In this document: positions 12,799-20,954 of the stretch, piece by piece
Layout: each line of letters starts with the position of its first letter
Numbering within the stretch: position 1 is the first letter of the stretch
Origin: Roseovarius dicentrarchi
GTDB lineage: Bacteria > Pseudomonadota > Alphaproteobacteria > Rhodobacterales > Rhodobacteraceae
Assembly (NCBI RefSeq): GCF_003316635.1
Contig: NZ_QNQP01000007.1
Location: forward strand, 62,001-126,000
DNA length: 64,000 nt
Reading direction: 5' to 3'
Program-made: the position numbers and the translations under genes
The notes under the pieces: model-generated
What the model was told of the DNA's origin: nothing
Seen by the model: only the letters and a program-made list of their open reading frames with translations
Database searches by the model: none

Positions 12799-12936
12799 TT
12801 ACTTTACCTTCTTGCCTGCAATGGACAGCGCAGGCTTGCCCGCCAGCGAATTTGCCGTGGCCGCCACTTTGGGCTTTTCCTGCTTTGGCTTTTTCGTTTC
12901 CTTGTTTCCGCGATTGCTGTTGTTGCCCTTGGCCAT
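12799..12936 (-). CDS. Small basic conserved protein of unknown function
   Basis: 45 residues beginning MAKGNNSNRGNKETKKPKQ and ending in GKPALSIAGKKVK. It is very rich in Lys, Asn and Gly, with no hydrophobic core, so it is likely disordered or nucleic-acid binding. The start at 12936 has AAAGGAC 9 bp upstream; a frame extension to 12981 lacks a ribosome site. I recall near-identical short proteins from other Rhodobacterales genomes, annotated only as hypothetical. Its own promoter is not evident, and it is flanked by cspA and an SLC13 transporter. Confidence 0.75.
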   Translation of the reverse strand: MAKGNNSNRGNKETKKPKQEKPKVAATANSLAGKPALSIAGKKVK

Positions 12937-13071
12937 TTTATGTCCTTTGCGACGCGCAGCGATCCGGTGCCATGTCGGCACCGGTGGTCTGCTGCTGTTC
13001 AGTATACACCTTTGCGCGGCGCCGCGCGGGAAAAAAGCAGCGGCCGCCTTCGCGCTTCAGCGCGATGCAGC

Positions 13072-14961
13072 CTATAGCGGCCAGACAATCAGCAACAACG
13101 GCATGGACACGGCCACAACCAGCAGCTCGACCAGCAGGCCCAGCCGCCAGTAATCGCTGAATCGGAACCCGCCGGGGCCAAGGATCAGCGTATTGTTCTG
13201 GTGCCCGATCGGCGTCAGAAACGCGCAGGATGCGCCAATGGCGACCGCCATCAGGAAGCTGTCGGGATTGACGTCCAGCGTGGCCGCAATGCCCAGCGCG
13301 ATAGGGCATAAAATGGCGGCGGTGGCAGCGTTGTTCATCACGTCCGACAGGAACATGGTGGTGATCAGAACCACGGCCAGCGCGGCGACGGGATTGCCTT
13401 GCGCGATGGTTTCAACCAGAAACCGGGCCAGCAGATCGGCGGCCCCGGTGGTCAGCATCGCGCCCGCCACCGGGATCAGCGCCGCCAGCAGCACGATCAC
13501 CGGCCAGTCAATCGCCGTGTAGATCTTGCGCAGCGGCACCGTGCGCAGCAGCATCGACGCCAGAACGCCCAGCGCAAAGCCGACGGGCGCAGGCAGCAGG
13601 CCCAGCGTGACAATGGCAATCGCGCCCAGCATGATCGCGCCGGCGATGATCGCCATCCGCTTGTCCGGGATGCGCAATTCACGCTCACCCAGCGGCACAC
13701 AGCCGGTTTCCTTGATGAATTCGGCCAGCGCCTCGCCGGGGCCTTGCGTCAGCAGCAGATCGCCGGACCTGAGTTTCAGCTGCCGCAGCCGCGCCTGCGG
13801 CGGGCGCCCCTCGCGCGAGACGGCCAGCAGGTTGATCCCGTAGCGGGTGCGCAGCAACATGTCACTGGCCGAGCGCCCGACGATGGTTGATCCGGGCAGC
13901 ACCGCCAGTTCGCGCAGCACGATATCATCTTCGGTCTCTGCGGTGTCCTTGGCGCCGTCATCGTCGCCCTCCTCCTGCACGGCCTGGGCGACCTCTGCGG
14001 TTTTTTGCGCGGCGTCTTCGGCTGTGTCATCGCCGCTGTGCGACTGTGCCTTTTCCTCCTCCAGCTTGATGTCGAAGACAGACAGCGCCTCGGCCAGCGC
14101 GTCCACCTCGGCCTGAAGCACCAGAATATCGCCCGCCATGATGCGCCGCCCGCCATGCGGTGCGGTGATCGCCACCTCGTTGCGGATCATGCCGACAACC
14201 TGCGCGCCGGTATCGACGATTTCCGCCTCGAAACCGCGCAACGTCAGACCCACGGCCTTGCCCTCGTCCGGGACGCGCACTTCGGTCAGGTAGGCGCCGG
14301 TGGCAAACTCATTGCCGGCCGCCGATTTGCGCGCCGGTACAAACCGCCAGCCGATCACGGCGATAAAGATCACGCCAAGCACCGCAACCGCCACCCCCAC
14401 GGGGGCAAAATCGAACATGGCGAACTGGCCCAGCCCGGCCTCCTGCCGGAAGCCCGACACGATCAGGTTCGGCGGCGTTCCGACCAGCGTGGTCATGCCG
14501 CCCAGAATGGTGCCGAACGCCAGCGGCATCAGCACCTGCCCCGGCGTCAGCTCCAGCCGCGCCGACAGTTGCACCGCAATCGGCATCAGCAGCGCCATCG
14601 CGCCGACGTTGTTCATGAATCCCGACAGCGCCGCACCCAGCCCGATCAGCGCCAGCATGGTAATCGTGCGCCCGGCCTCGCGCGGCAGGATGCTGCGCGC
14701 CAGCCAATCCACCGCGCCAGTATTGCGCAAGCCTTGGCTCAGCACCAGAACGCATGCCACTGTGATCACCGCCGGATGCCCGAACCCGGCAAATGCGGCG
14801 TCCGCAGGCACGACGCCGGCAATGACGCAGGCCATCAATGCCGCCAGCGCCACCACGTCATGGCGAAACCGCCCCCACAGGAACAGGCCCATCATGGCGA
14901 CGAGGATAGAGAAAATCAGGATATGCGGCGTGGTCAATGAAGCGGCTTTCTGTTGTGCCAT
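13072..14961 (-). CDS. SLC13/DASS-family permease with two RCK_C (TrkA-C) domains
   Basis: 629 residues: a first membrane half (about 10-215, with the NNVGAMALLMPIA and GTPPNLIVSG motifs), two cytoplasmic RCK_C domains (about 222-300 and 346-430), and a second membrane half with the paired motif MNNAATAAILCP. This is the bacterial divalent-anion symporter architecture, for sulfate, dicarboxylates or similar anions; the ion is not determinable. The two RCK_C domains are joined by an unusually acidic 46-residue linker (301-346) of mostly Glu, Asp, Ala and Lys. The start at 14961 lacks a clear ribosome site but gives a normal N-terminus; the longer frame to 15093 looks non-coding. Confidence 0.88.
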   Translation of the reverse strand: MAQQKAASLTTPHILIFSILVAMMGLFLWGRFRHDVVALAALMACVIAGVVPADAAFAGFGHPAVITVACVLVLSQGLRNTGAVDWLARSILPREAGRTITMLALIGLGAALSGFMNNVGAMALLMPIAVQLSARLELTPGQVLMPLAFGTILGGMTTLVGTPPNLIVSGFRQEAGLGQFAMFDFAPVGVAVAVLGVIFIAVIGWRFVPARKSAAGNEFATGAYLTEVRVPDEGKAVGLTLRGFEAEIVDTGAQVVGMIRNEVAITAPHGGRRIMAGDILVLQAEVDALAEALSVFDIKLEEEKAQSHSGDDTAEDAAQKTAEVAQAVQEEGDDDGAKDTAETEDDIVLRELAVLPGSTIVGRSASDMLLRTRYGINLLAVSREGRPPQARLRQLKLRSGDLLLTQGPGEALAEFIKETGCVPLGERELRIPDKRMAIIAGAIMLGAIAIVTLGLLPAPVGFALGVLASMLLRTVPLRKIYTAIDWPVIVLLAALIPVAGAMLTTGAADLLARFLVETIAQGNPVAALAVVLITTMFLSDVMNNAATAAILCPIALGIAATLDVNPDSFLMAVAIGASCAFLTPIGHQNNTLILGPGGFRFSDYWRLGLLVELLVVAVSMPLLLIVWPL

Positions 14962-15122
14962 CGGGTCAGGGCAAGGGTTCAGCGCGCGCCCGGCGTCAAG
15001 GCGCGCCGCCCATCCTGAGCAGGTCGCAGCGCAAGAGGGAATGGGCAAATGAGGCCGAGCGCGGAAATCGGCACATGCGCGTGCCGGTGGCATCCGGCAG
15101 TGCAGCGGTGTAAAGGCATGTC

Positions 15123-16775
15123 ATGCGTATACTCAATCTCTTCGGCGTCATGATTTTTCCCCTTCTGGTGGGTTTGCTGCTGTTTGCCGCATCGCTGACG
15201 CCCTCGCTTATTCCGCGCGAATGGCCGGCGCAGGGCGCGCTGGGCGGTCTGGTCATGGCGCTGGGGTATCTGATCGGGCGGCTGGCCATGGGGCTGTGGT
15301 GGGCGATGGGGCTGCCCGCGCTTGCGGGGCGGCTTCGGCGTGTTCTGCTGACGCTGCTGGGCATACCCGTGCTGATCCTTGTCGGCTATTGTCTGGCGCG
15401 GGCCAATGACTGGCAGAACAGCATTCGGTCGCGCATGGGGATGGATCTGCTCGACAGCAGCCATACGGTGCGGATGGTCCTGCTGGCGCTAGGGGTGTTT
15501 GCAGTCCTGTTCGTGGCCGGTTTCCTGATTCGCATCGCGTTCAACTATTTGCGGCGGCGCCTGCACGGCTTCATGCCTGCCCGCACTGCCGATATCGCCG
15601 GATTTCTGCTGACCGGCATCCTATTGTTCATCGCCACGCGCGACGGCGTGCTGGACAGGGCTATCGCAAATCTGGACGAATCCGTCACCATCGCTCAGGA
15701 GCTGTTTGATACCGCCCCCCCTGCCCCCAAGATCGCCGGTATCGCCGGCGGCGCGGGATCTCTGATCGACTGGGACGCAATGGGCAATCCGGGGCGCGAT
15801 TACGTTACTTCGGGGCCGGATGCGGCGGCGATTGCGCAATTCACCGGGCGCGAGGCACAGCGCCCCATCCGCGTTTATGCCGGGCTGGCGCAGGCGGGCA
15901 CCCCGCAAGAGCGCGCCGATGTCGCGCTGGCCGAATTGCGGCGCTTGGGCGGGTTTGACCGCAAGGTGCTGATCGTCGCCATGCCCACCGGCACCGGCTG
16001 GCTGGATCCGGGCGCAATGGATACGGTCGAATACATGCATGGCGGCGACGTCGCCACCATCGCGGTGCAGTATTCCTATCTGCAATCGCCGCTTGCGTTG
16101 ATGCTTGAGACACGCTCGGGGCTGGATCAGGCGGTTGCCCTGATCAAGACGGTGCATGGCTATTGGAAAACCCTGCCCAAATCATCGCGGCCACGGCTGT
16201 ATATCCACGGCCTCAGCCTTGGGGCGTGGTCGTCAATGTATGGCACCGGGCTGTTTCCGCTGCTGGACGATCCGATCAACGGCGCGCTTTGGGCCGGCCC
16301 GCCCTTCCCGTCGGCCCGCTGGAAGAGCGTCTACACCGAAAAAGAGCCGGGCAGCCCCTATGTGCGGCCCACCATCGGGGACGGCCGGATCGTGCGCTTT
16401 GCGTCCCATACCGACGATGCGGGCGGGCCCGAGGGCTGGGGCGATGTGCGGCTGGTGTACCTGCAATATTCCAGCGATCCGATTGTATTTTACGAACCGG
16501 CATCGTTTTTCCGCGCCCCCGAATGGATGCGCGAGCCTGCCGCCGCCGATGTATCGCCGCATATGAAATTCGTGCCGGTCGTGACGCAGTTCCAGCTGGC
16601 CGTCGATATGGCGCTGGCAAATACGGCGCCGTCGGGCCACGGCCACGCCTATTACGGTCCCGATTACGTGCGTCCATGGGTTGCCGTGACCGACCCGGAA
16701 AACTGGACCGAAGCCGACAGCGCGCGGCTGGCCGCCCATTGCGACGGCGGCTTCAAGGCCGGGTGCGGACAGTGA
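15123..16775 (+). CDS. Membrane-anchored alpha/beta-hydrolase (COG4425 family)
   Basis: 550 residues. The first ~180 contain about four membrane helices (residues 5-30, 40-60, 75-95 and 118-140, then one near 160). The rest is an alpha/beta-hydrolase domain with the nucleophile elbow GLSLGAWSS, Ser at about residue 364. This matches the two-part Abhydrolase_9_N/Abhydrolase_9 layout. The substrate is unknown; a lipid or ester is likely, because the next gene is a patatin-type lipase that overlaps its stop by 4 bp (GTGA). The upstream 160 bp separate it from the divergent SLC13 gene. Confidence 0.85.
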   Translation: MRILNLFGVMIFPLLVGLLLFAASLTPSLIPREWPAQGALGGLVMALGYLIGRLAMGLWWAMGLPALAGRLRRVLLTLLGIPVLILVGYCLARANDWQNSIRSRMGMDLLDSSHTVRMVLLALGVFAVLFVAGFLIRIAFNYLRRRLHGFMPARTADIAGFLLTGILLFIATRDGVLDRAIANLDESVTIAQELFDTAPPAPKIAGIAGGAGSLIDWDAMGNPGRDYVTSGPDAAAIAQFTGREAQRPIRVYAGLAQAGTPQERADVALAELRRLGGFDRKVLIVAMPTGTGWLDPGAMDTVEYMHGGDVATIAVQYSYLQSPLALMLETRSGLDQAVALIKTVHGYWKTLPKSSRPRLYIHGLSLGAWSSMYGTGLFPLLDDPINGALWAGPPFPSARWKSVYTEKEPGSPYVRPTIGDGRIVRFASHTDDAGGPEGWGDVRLVYLQYSSDPIVFYEPASFFRAPEWMREPAAADVSPHMKFVPVVTQFQLAVDMALANTAPSGHGHAYYGPDYVRPWVAVTDPENWTEADSARLAAHCDGGFKAGCGQ

Positions 16776-17605
16776 AAACGCTCGCCCTGGTTCTGGGGGC
16801 CGGCGGCGCGCGCGGCATTGCGCATATTCATGCGCTGAAGGCGTTTGATGATCTGGGCCTGAAACCATCGATGATTTCCGGCACCTCGATCGGCGCGCTG
16901 ATCGGCGCCGCCTATGCCGCTGGCATGTCAGGGGCCGATATCCAGACCTATGTGCAGGACAGTTTCAACGACCGCGCGCGCCTGATCACGCAGGCGCTGA
17001 AGGTGCGACCCAGCAGCGTCAAAAGCTTTTTCGCCGATGGCGGCCTGCGCTTGGGTGAATTCAACCTTGAGACGGTTTTGTCGGTCTTCCTGCCCCCCGT
17101 CATCCCGGCCACATTCGAGGAGCTGCAAATCCCGTTTCATGCGGTTGCAACGGATTTCTACGCTGAGAAAAGCACGGTTTTCTCGGCCGGACCGCTCCAC
17201 CGTCCTCTGGCGGCCTCCGCCGCCATCCCGGCGGTGTTTCTGCCGGTCAGGATAGGCGATGCCTATTACATCGACGGCAGTGCCACCAACCCCTGCCCGC
17301 TGGACACGGTGCAGCGCCGCGCCGATGAGGTGATCGCCATCGACGTGTCGGGCGGCACCAAGGACGGCGTGCTGACGCGGCCCACCAAGATGGATGTGAT
17401 CTATGCCTCCAGCCAGATGATGCAGCAGTCCATCGTGGCATTGTCGGCGCGCGAATTTCCCCGCACCGCACTGATCCGGCCCTCTGTCGGCACCTACCGC
17501 GCGCTTGATTTTCTGAAAGTGTCCGACATTCTTGAGGAAACGGCGGATCTGCGCGATGAGGTCAAGACAGCAATCGACAGATTGCTGACCCGCCCGCCGG
17601 GATAA
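16772..17605 (+). CDS. Patatin-like phospholipase
   Basis: 277 residues from GTG 16772. The oxyanion-hole motif GAGGARG is at residues 9-15, the nucleophile elbow GTSIG has Ser39, and the catalytic Asp168 is in DGS. This is the RssA/patatin type of serine lipid acyl hydrolase with a Ser-Asp dyad. No signal peptide is visible, so it should act in the cytoplasm or at the inner leaflet. Translation is coupled to the membrane hydrolase upstream, which suggests they act on the same lipid pool. The stop codon lies inside the stem of a strong terminator. Confidence 0.92.
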   Translation: MKTLALVLGAGGARGIAHIHALKAFDDLGLKPSMISGTSIGALIGAAYAAGMSGADIQTYVQDSFNDRARLITQALKVRPSSVKSFFADGGLRLGEFNLETVLSVFLPPVIPATFEELQIPFHAVATDFYAEKSTVFSAGPLHRPLAASAAIPAVFLPVRIGDAYYIDGSATNPCPLDTVQRRADEVIAIDVSGGTKDGVLTRPTKMDVIYASSQMMQQSIVALSAREFPRTALIRPSVGTYRALDFLKVSDILEETADLRDEVKTAIDRLLTRPPG

Positions 17606-17629
17606 GCCGCCGGATTATCCCGCTTTTTC
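17598..17629 (+). terminator. Intrinsic terminator after the patatin gene
   Basis: CGGGATAA (17598-17605) pairs perfectly with TTATCCCG (17615-17622) around a 9-base loop, followed by CTTTTTC. The TAA stop forms part of the stem. Confidence 0.88.
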
Positions 17630-17737
17630 ACTTAATCTGCGACATTCCGGCCCCAGCCCGCTTTTCGATGTCGGTTTCACTTGAGCCACGGGGCAAACTT
17701 GCCCAAAAAGGGACCGGCAAGCACATCAGGAGTTCGC

Positions 17738-20599
17738 GTGTCCCTCTTCCTTGTTGCACTTTTGCCGTTTCTCGGGGCGCTTTTGCCCGGCCTGATGAAT
17801 TCCGCCGGCCGTCAGGCCTGCGCCGGGGTGACGGGGGCGGTGACGCTGACCGCGCTGATCGGGCTTTTAACCAACGCGCCCGCCGTCTTTGCCGGGCAGG
17901 TCGTCACCGCGCGGCTGGATTGGCTGCCCAGCATCGGCATGAACGTGAACCTGATGCTGGACCCGCTGGGATTCTTCTTTGCCTGTCTCATCCTGGGCAT
18001 CGGCCTTCTGATCATCGCCTATGCGCGGTTCTACCTGTCGCGCGACGATCACATGGGCGAATTTTTCACCTACCTTCTGCTGTTCCAGGGCGCGATGGTC
18101 GGCATCGTTCTGAGCGACAACATACTGGTTCTGCTCATTTTCTGGGAGCTGACATCGCTGTCCTCCTTCCTGCTGATCGGCTACTGGAAACACCTGCCCG
18201 AAGGGCGGCAAGGCGCGCGCATGGCGCTGACCGTGACCGGCATGGGCGGGCTGGCCCTGATCGGGGGGATGCTGATCCTGGGCCAGATCGCGGGCAGCTA
18301 TGACCTGAGCGTTCTTCTGGAGCGGCGCGACATCATTCAGGCGTCGCCGCTCTATGTTCCGGCGCTGCTGCTGATCCTCTTGGGCTGCTTCACCAAATCG
18401 GCGCAATTCCCGTTCCATTTCTGGCTGCCGCATGCCATGGCGGCCCCCACCCCGGTCAGTGCCTATCTGCACTCGGCCACCATGGTGAAGGCCGGGATTT
18501 TCCTGATGGCGCGTCTGTGGCCGGTCCTGTCGGGCACGCCCGAATGGTTCGTGATCGTCACCGGCGCGGGGCTGATTACCATGGTGCTGGGCGCCGTGAT
18601 TGCACTGTTCAAGCATGACCTGAAGGCGCTGCTGGCCTTCTCGACCGTCAGCCATCTGGGCCTGATTACCATGCTGCTGGGCACAGGCACGCCGTTCGGC
18701 GTGCTGGCGGCGATGTTTCATATCCTGAACCACGCCACGTTCAAGGCGGCGCTGTTCATGTCGGCGGGCATCATCGACCACGCGGTGCATACCCGCGACA
18801 TCCGGCGCCTTGGCGGGCTGCGCCGGCTGATGCCGATCACCTTTGTAATTGCAACGCTGGGCGCGCTCTCGATGGCAGGTGTTCCGCTGCTGAATGGCTT
18901 CCTGAGCAAGGAAATGATGCTGGAGCAGTCGCTCAAGACCGTGCTTTTCGGGCAGCCTTGGCTTGTGCCGGTGCTGGTGCTGGTCGGCTCGCTGTTTTCG
19001 GCGGCCTACAGCTTCCGCCTGATCGCGCACACGTTCCTTGGCCCCGTGCGCAAGGATTATCCCGACACGCCGCATGATCCCGGCCCCGGCCTGTGGCTGC
19101 CGCCTGCCCTGCTGATCGTGCCGGTCGTGGCCATCGGCGTGGCGCCGTTTCTGGCCGAGCCATTCGTCAAGCTGGTCACGCAGGCCGTTCTGGGCAGCAC
19201 CGCAGACACCCCCTATGCCCATTTCAAGATCTGGCACGGGTTGGTGCCTGCCCTCTGGATGTCGGTCATTGCCACGGTCGGCGCGCTGGCGCTGCTGGCG
19301 CTGCACCGCCCGGCGCAGCGGCTGTGGGATGCCACGCCCCGCCCCGAGGCCAAAGCGATTTTCGACCACATCATCGCCGCCGCCCTGCGCGCCGCGCGCG
19401 GCATCATCCAACCGCTGCATGATGGCGCCTTTACCCGCTACGGCGCGATCATGGCGGCAACGGTGGTCGCCGCCGGCGCGCATGCGTGGTTTACCGGCAG
19501 CGTGGCGCCGGCCGATTATACCATGTTGCCGCTGGGGCCGATTTCCGTCGCAGCGTGGCTGATGCTGGTGGCCGCAACCCTGTCGCTGGTGCTGCTGCAC
19601 CGCAACCGCCTGCTGTCGCTGATCCTGCTGGGCATCGTCGGCCTGATCGTATCGGTCGGCTTCGTCTATTTCAGCGCGCCGGATCTGGCGCTGACGCAAT
19701 TCACGGTTGAGGTTGTCACGACCATTCTGATGCTGCTGGCGCTGAATTTCCTGCCCAATACCACCCCGAAGGAAAGCACGATCCTGCGCCGCACCCGCGA
19801 TGCCGCCGTCGCCGTTGCGGGCGGGCTGGGGGCGATGGGAATCGCGTATTACTATCTGCTGCGCGATCCGGTGGCCGAGTCCATTTCGGCCTTTCATCTG
19901 GCCAATTCGTACAAGGGCGGCGGCGGCACCAACGTCGTGAACGTCATCCTTGTCGATTTTCGTGGCTTTGACACGTTTGGCGAAATCATCGTCCTGGGCA
20001 TCGCCGCCCTGCTGATCTACGCCTTGACCGAGGCGCTGCTGGACGGCCCGGTGCGCGCGCGTCTGCTAAACCGCAAACCCGACCAGCCGCGCGGCGGCGA
20101 CGTGCACCCGCTGATGATGGTGGTGCTGACCCGCGTGATCATGCCGGTGGTGCTGATGGTCGGCTTCTACATCTTCCTGCGTGGCCATAACGAGCCGGGC
20201 GGCGGCTTTATCGCCGGGCTGATCGTGTCGATCGGCGTGGTCATGCAATACATGGCCAGCGGCTTCAGCTGGACATCGGCGCGGCTGCGCTACCCCTATC
20301 ACGGCGTGATCGGCGCGGGGGTTCTGATCGCCGGGCTGACCGGCATGGGATCGTGGTTCTTTGCCAAGCCGTTCCTGACCTCGGATTTCGCCTATGTGCG
20401 TATTCCGCCCTTCGAGAAGTTCGAGCTGGCCACCGCCGCCCTGTTCGATCTGGGCGTGTTCCTCGCCGTCGTCGGCGCCGTCATGCTGTCGCTGGAGAGC
20501 TTCTCGCGCCTTGCGCGCCGCGCCCATGTGCCCGACAGCGAACATCCCATGGACATCGACCCGACGCGCGAAAACCTCAACACCGCAAAGGAGGTCTGA
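17738..20599 (+). CDS. mnhA: Mrp Na+/H+ antiporter subunit A fused to subunit B
   Basis: 953 residues. The first ~500 resemble the NuoL-type proton antiporter core (LWELTS-like FWELTSLSSFLLIGYW, KSAQFPFHFWLPHAMAAPTPVSAYLHSATMV). MrpA-specific membrane helices follow, and a C-terminal ~150-residue MnhB domain starts near PRGGDVHPLMMVVLTRVIMP and carries NEPGGGFIAGL. The fused A/B form is usual in proteobacteria and explains why no separate mnhB follows. The complex exports Na+ or K+ in exchange for protons. GTG 17738 is chosen because CAGGAG is 5 bp upstream; a TTG at 17681 would add 19 unlikely residues. Confidence 0.94.
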   Translation: MSLFLVALLPFLGALLPGLMNSAGRQACAGVTGAVTLTALIGLLTNAPAVFAGQVVTARLDWLPSIGMNVNLMLDPLGFFFACLILGIGLLIIAYARFYLSRDDHMGEFFTYLLLFQGAMVGIVLSDNILVLLIFWELTSLSSFLLIGYWKHLPEGRQGARMALTVTGMGGLALIGGMLILGQIAGSYDLSVLLERRDIIQASPLYVPALLLILLGCFTKSAQFPFHFWLPHAMAAPTPVSAYLHSATMVKAGIFLMARLWPVLSGTPEWFVIVTGAGLITMVLGAVIALFKHDLKALLAFSTVSHLGLITMLLGTGTPFGVLAAMFHILNHATFKAALFMSAGIIDHAVHTRDIRRLGGLRRLMPITFVIATLGALSMAGVPLLNGFLSKEMMLEQSLKTVLFGQPWLVPVLVLVGSLFSAAYSFRLIAHTFLGPVRKDYPDTPHDPGPGLWLPPALLIVPVVAIGVAPFLAEPFVKLVTQAVLGSTADTPYAHFKIWHGLVPALWMSVIATVGALALLALHRPAQRLWDATPRPEAKAIFDHIIAAALRAARGIIQPLHDGAFTRYGAIMAATVVAAGAHAWFTGSVAPADYTMLPLGPISVAAWLMLVAATLSLVLLHRNRLLSLILLGIVGLIVSVGFVYFSAPDLALTQFTVEVVTTILMLLALNFLPNTTPKESTILRRTRDAAVAVAGGLGAMGIAYYYLLRDPVAESISAFHLANSYKGGGGTNVVNVILVDFRGFDTFGEIIVLGIAALLIYALTEALLDGPVRARLLNRKPDQPRGGDVHPLMMVVLTRVIMPVVLMVGFYIFLRGHNEPGGGFIAGLIVSIGVVMQYMASGFSWTSARLRYPYHGVIGAGVLIAGLTGMGSWFFAKPFLTSDFAYVRIPPFEKFELATAALFDLGVFLAVVGAVMLSLESFSRLARRAHVPDSEHPMDIDPTRENLNTAKEV

Positions 20600-20600
20600 G

Positions 20601-20954
20601 ATGGAGCTGCTTGTCGCATCCGCCATCGGCATCCTGACCGCTGCCGGCCTTTACCTTGTTCAGCGCCTGCGCACGTTTCCGGTGATTATCGGCGTGTCGC
20701 TGCTGACCTATGCGGTCAACGTATTCCTTTTTGCCTCGGGCCGTTTGACCATCGGCGCGCCGCCGATCCTGAGCGATGCGCAAACCTATACCGACCCGTT
20801 GCCGCAGGCGCTGGTTTTGACGGCCATCGTAATTTCGTTCGGCATGACGGCAGTGGTGGTGATGATCGCGCTGGGCGCCTATCTGGGCGCGGATGACGAC
20901 CATGTGAACGACCCCGCGGAGAGCGGCGACACAGATCCGGAGGCCGCGAAATGA
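20601..20954 (+). CDS. mnhC: Mrp antiporter subunit C
   Basis: 117 residues with three membrane helices, a NuoK-like small subunit. The segment TDPLPQALVLTAIVISFGMTA is diagnostic for MnhC. AAAGGAGGT lies 7 bp before the ATG, inside the end of mnhA, giving strong translation. The stop overlaps the mnhD start (ATGA). It is needed for assembly of the multi-subunit antiporter in the inner membrane. The C-terminal tail is short and acidic (residues ~100-117). Confidence 0.94.
   Translation: MELLVASAIGILTAAGLYLVQRLRTFPVIIGVSLLTYAVNVFLFASGRLTIGAPPILSDAQTYTDPLPQALVLTAIVISFGMTAVVVMIALGAYLGADDDHVNDPAESGDTDPEAAK

Noticed and set aside
12727-13077. Plus-strand frame starting at 12727 with a good AAAGGAG site
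   Set aside because: It runs antisense through the conserved 45-residue gene and its product has no recognisable pattern. The ribosome site may be chance.
17867-19897. 676-codon minus-strand frame over mnhA
   Set aside because: Antisense shadow of the antiporter gene, with an Arg/Gln/His-rich composition typical of an antisense phase.
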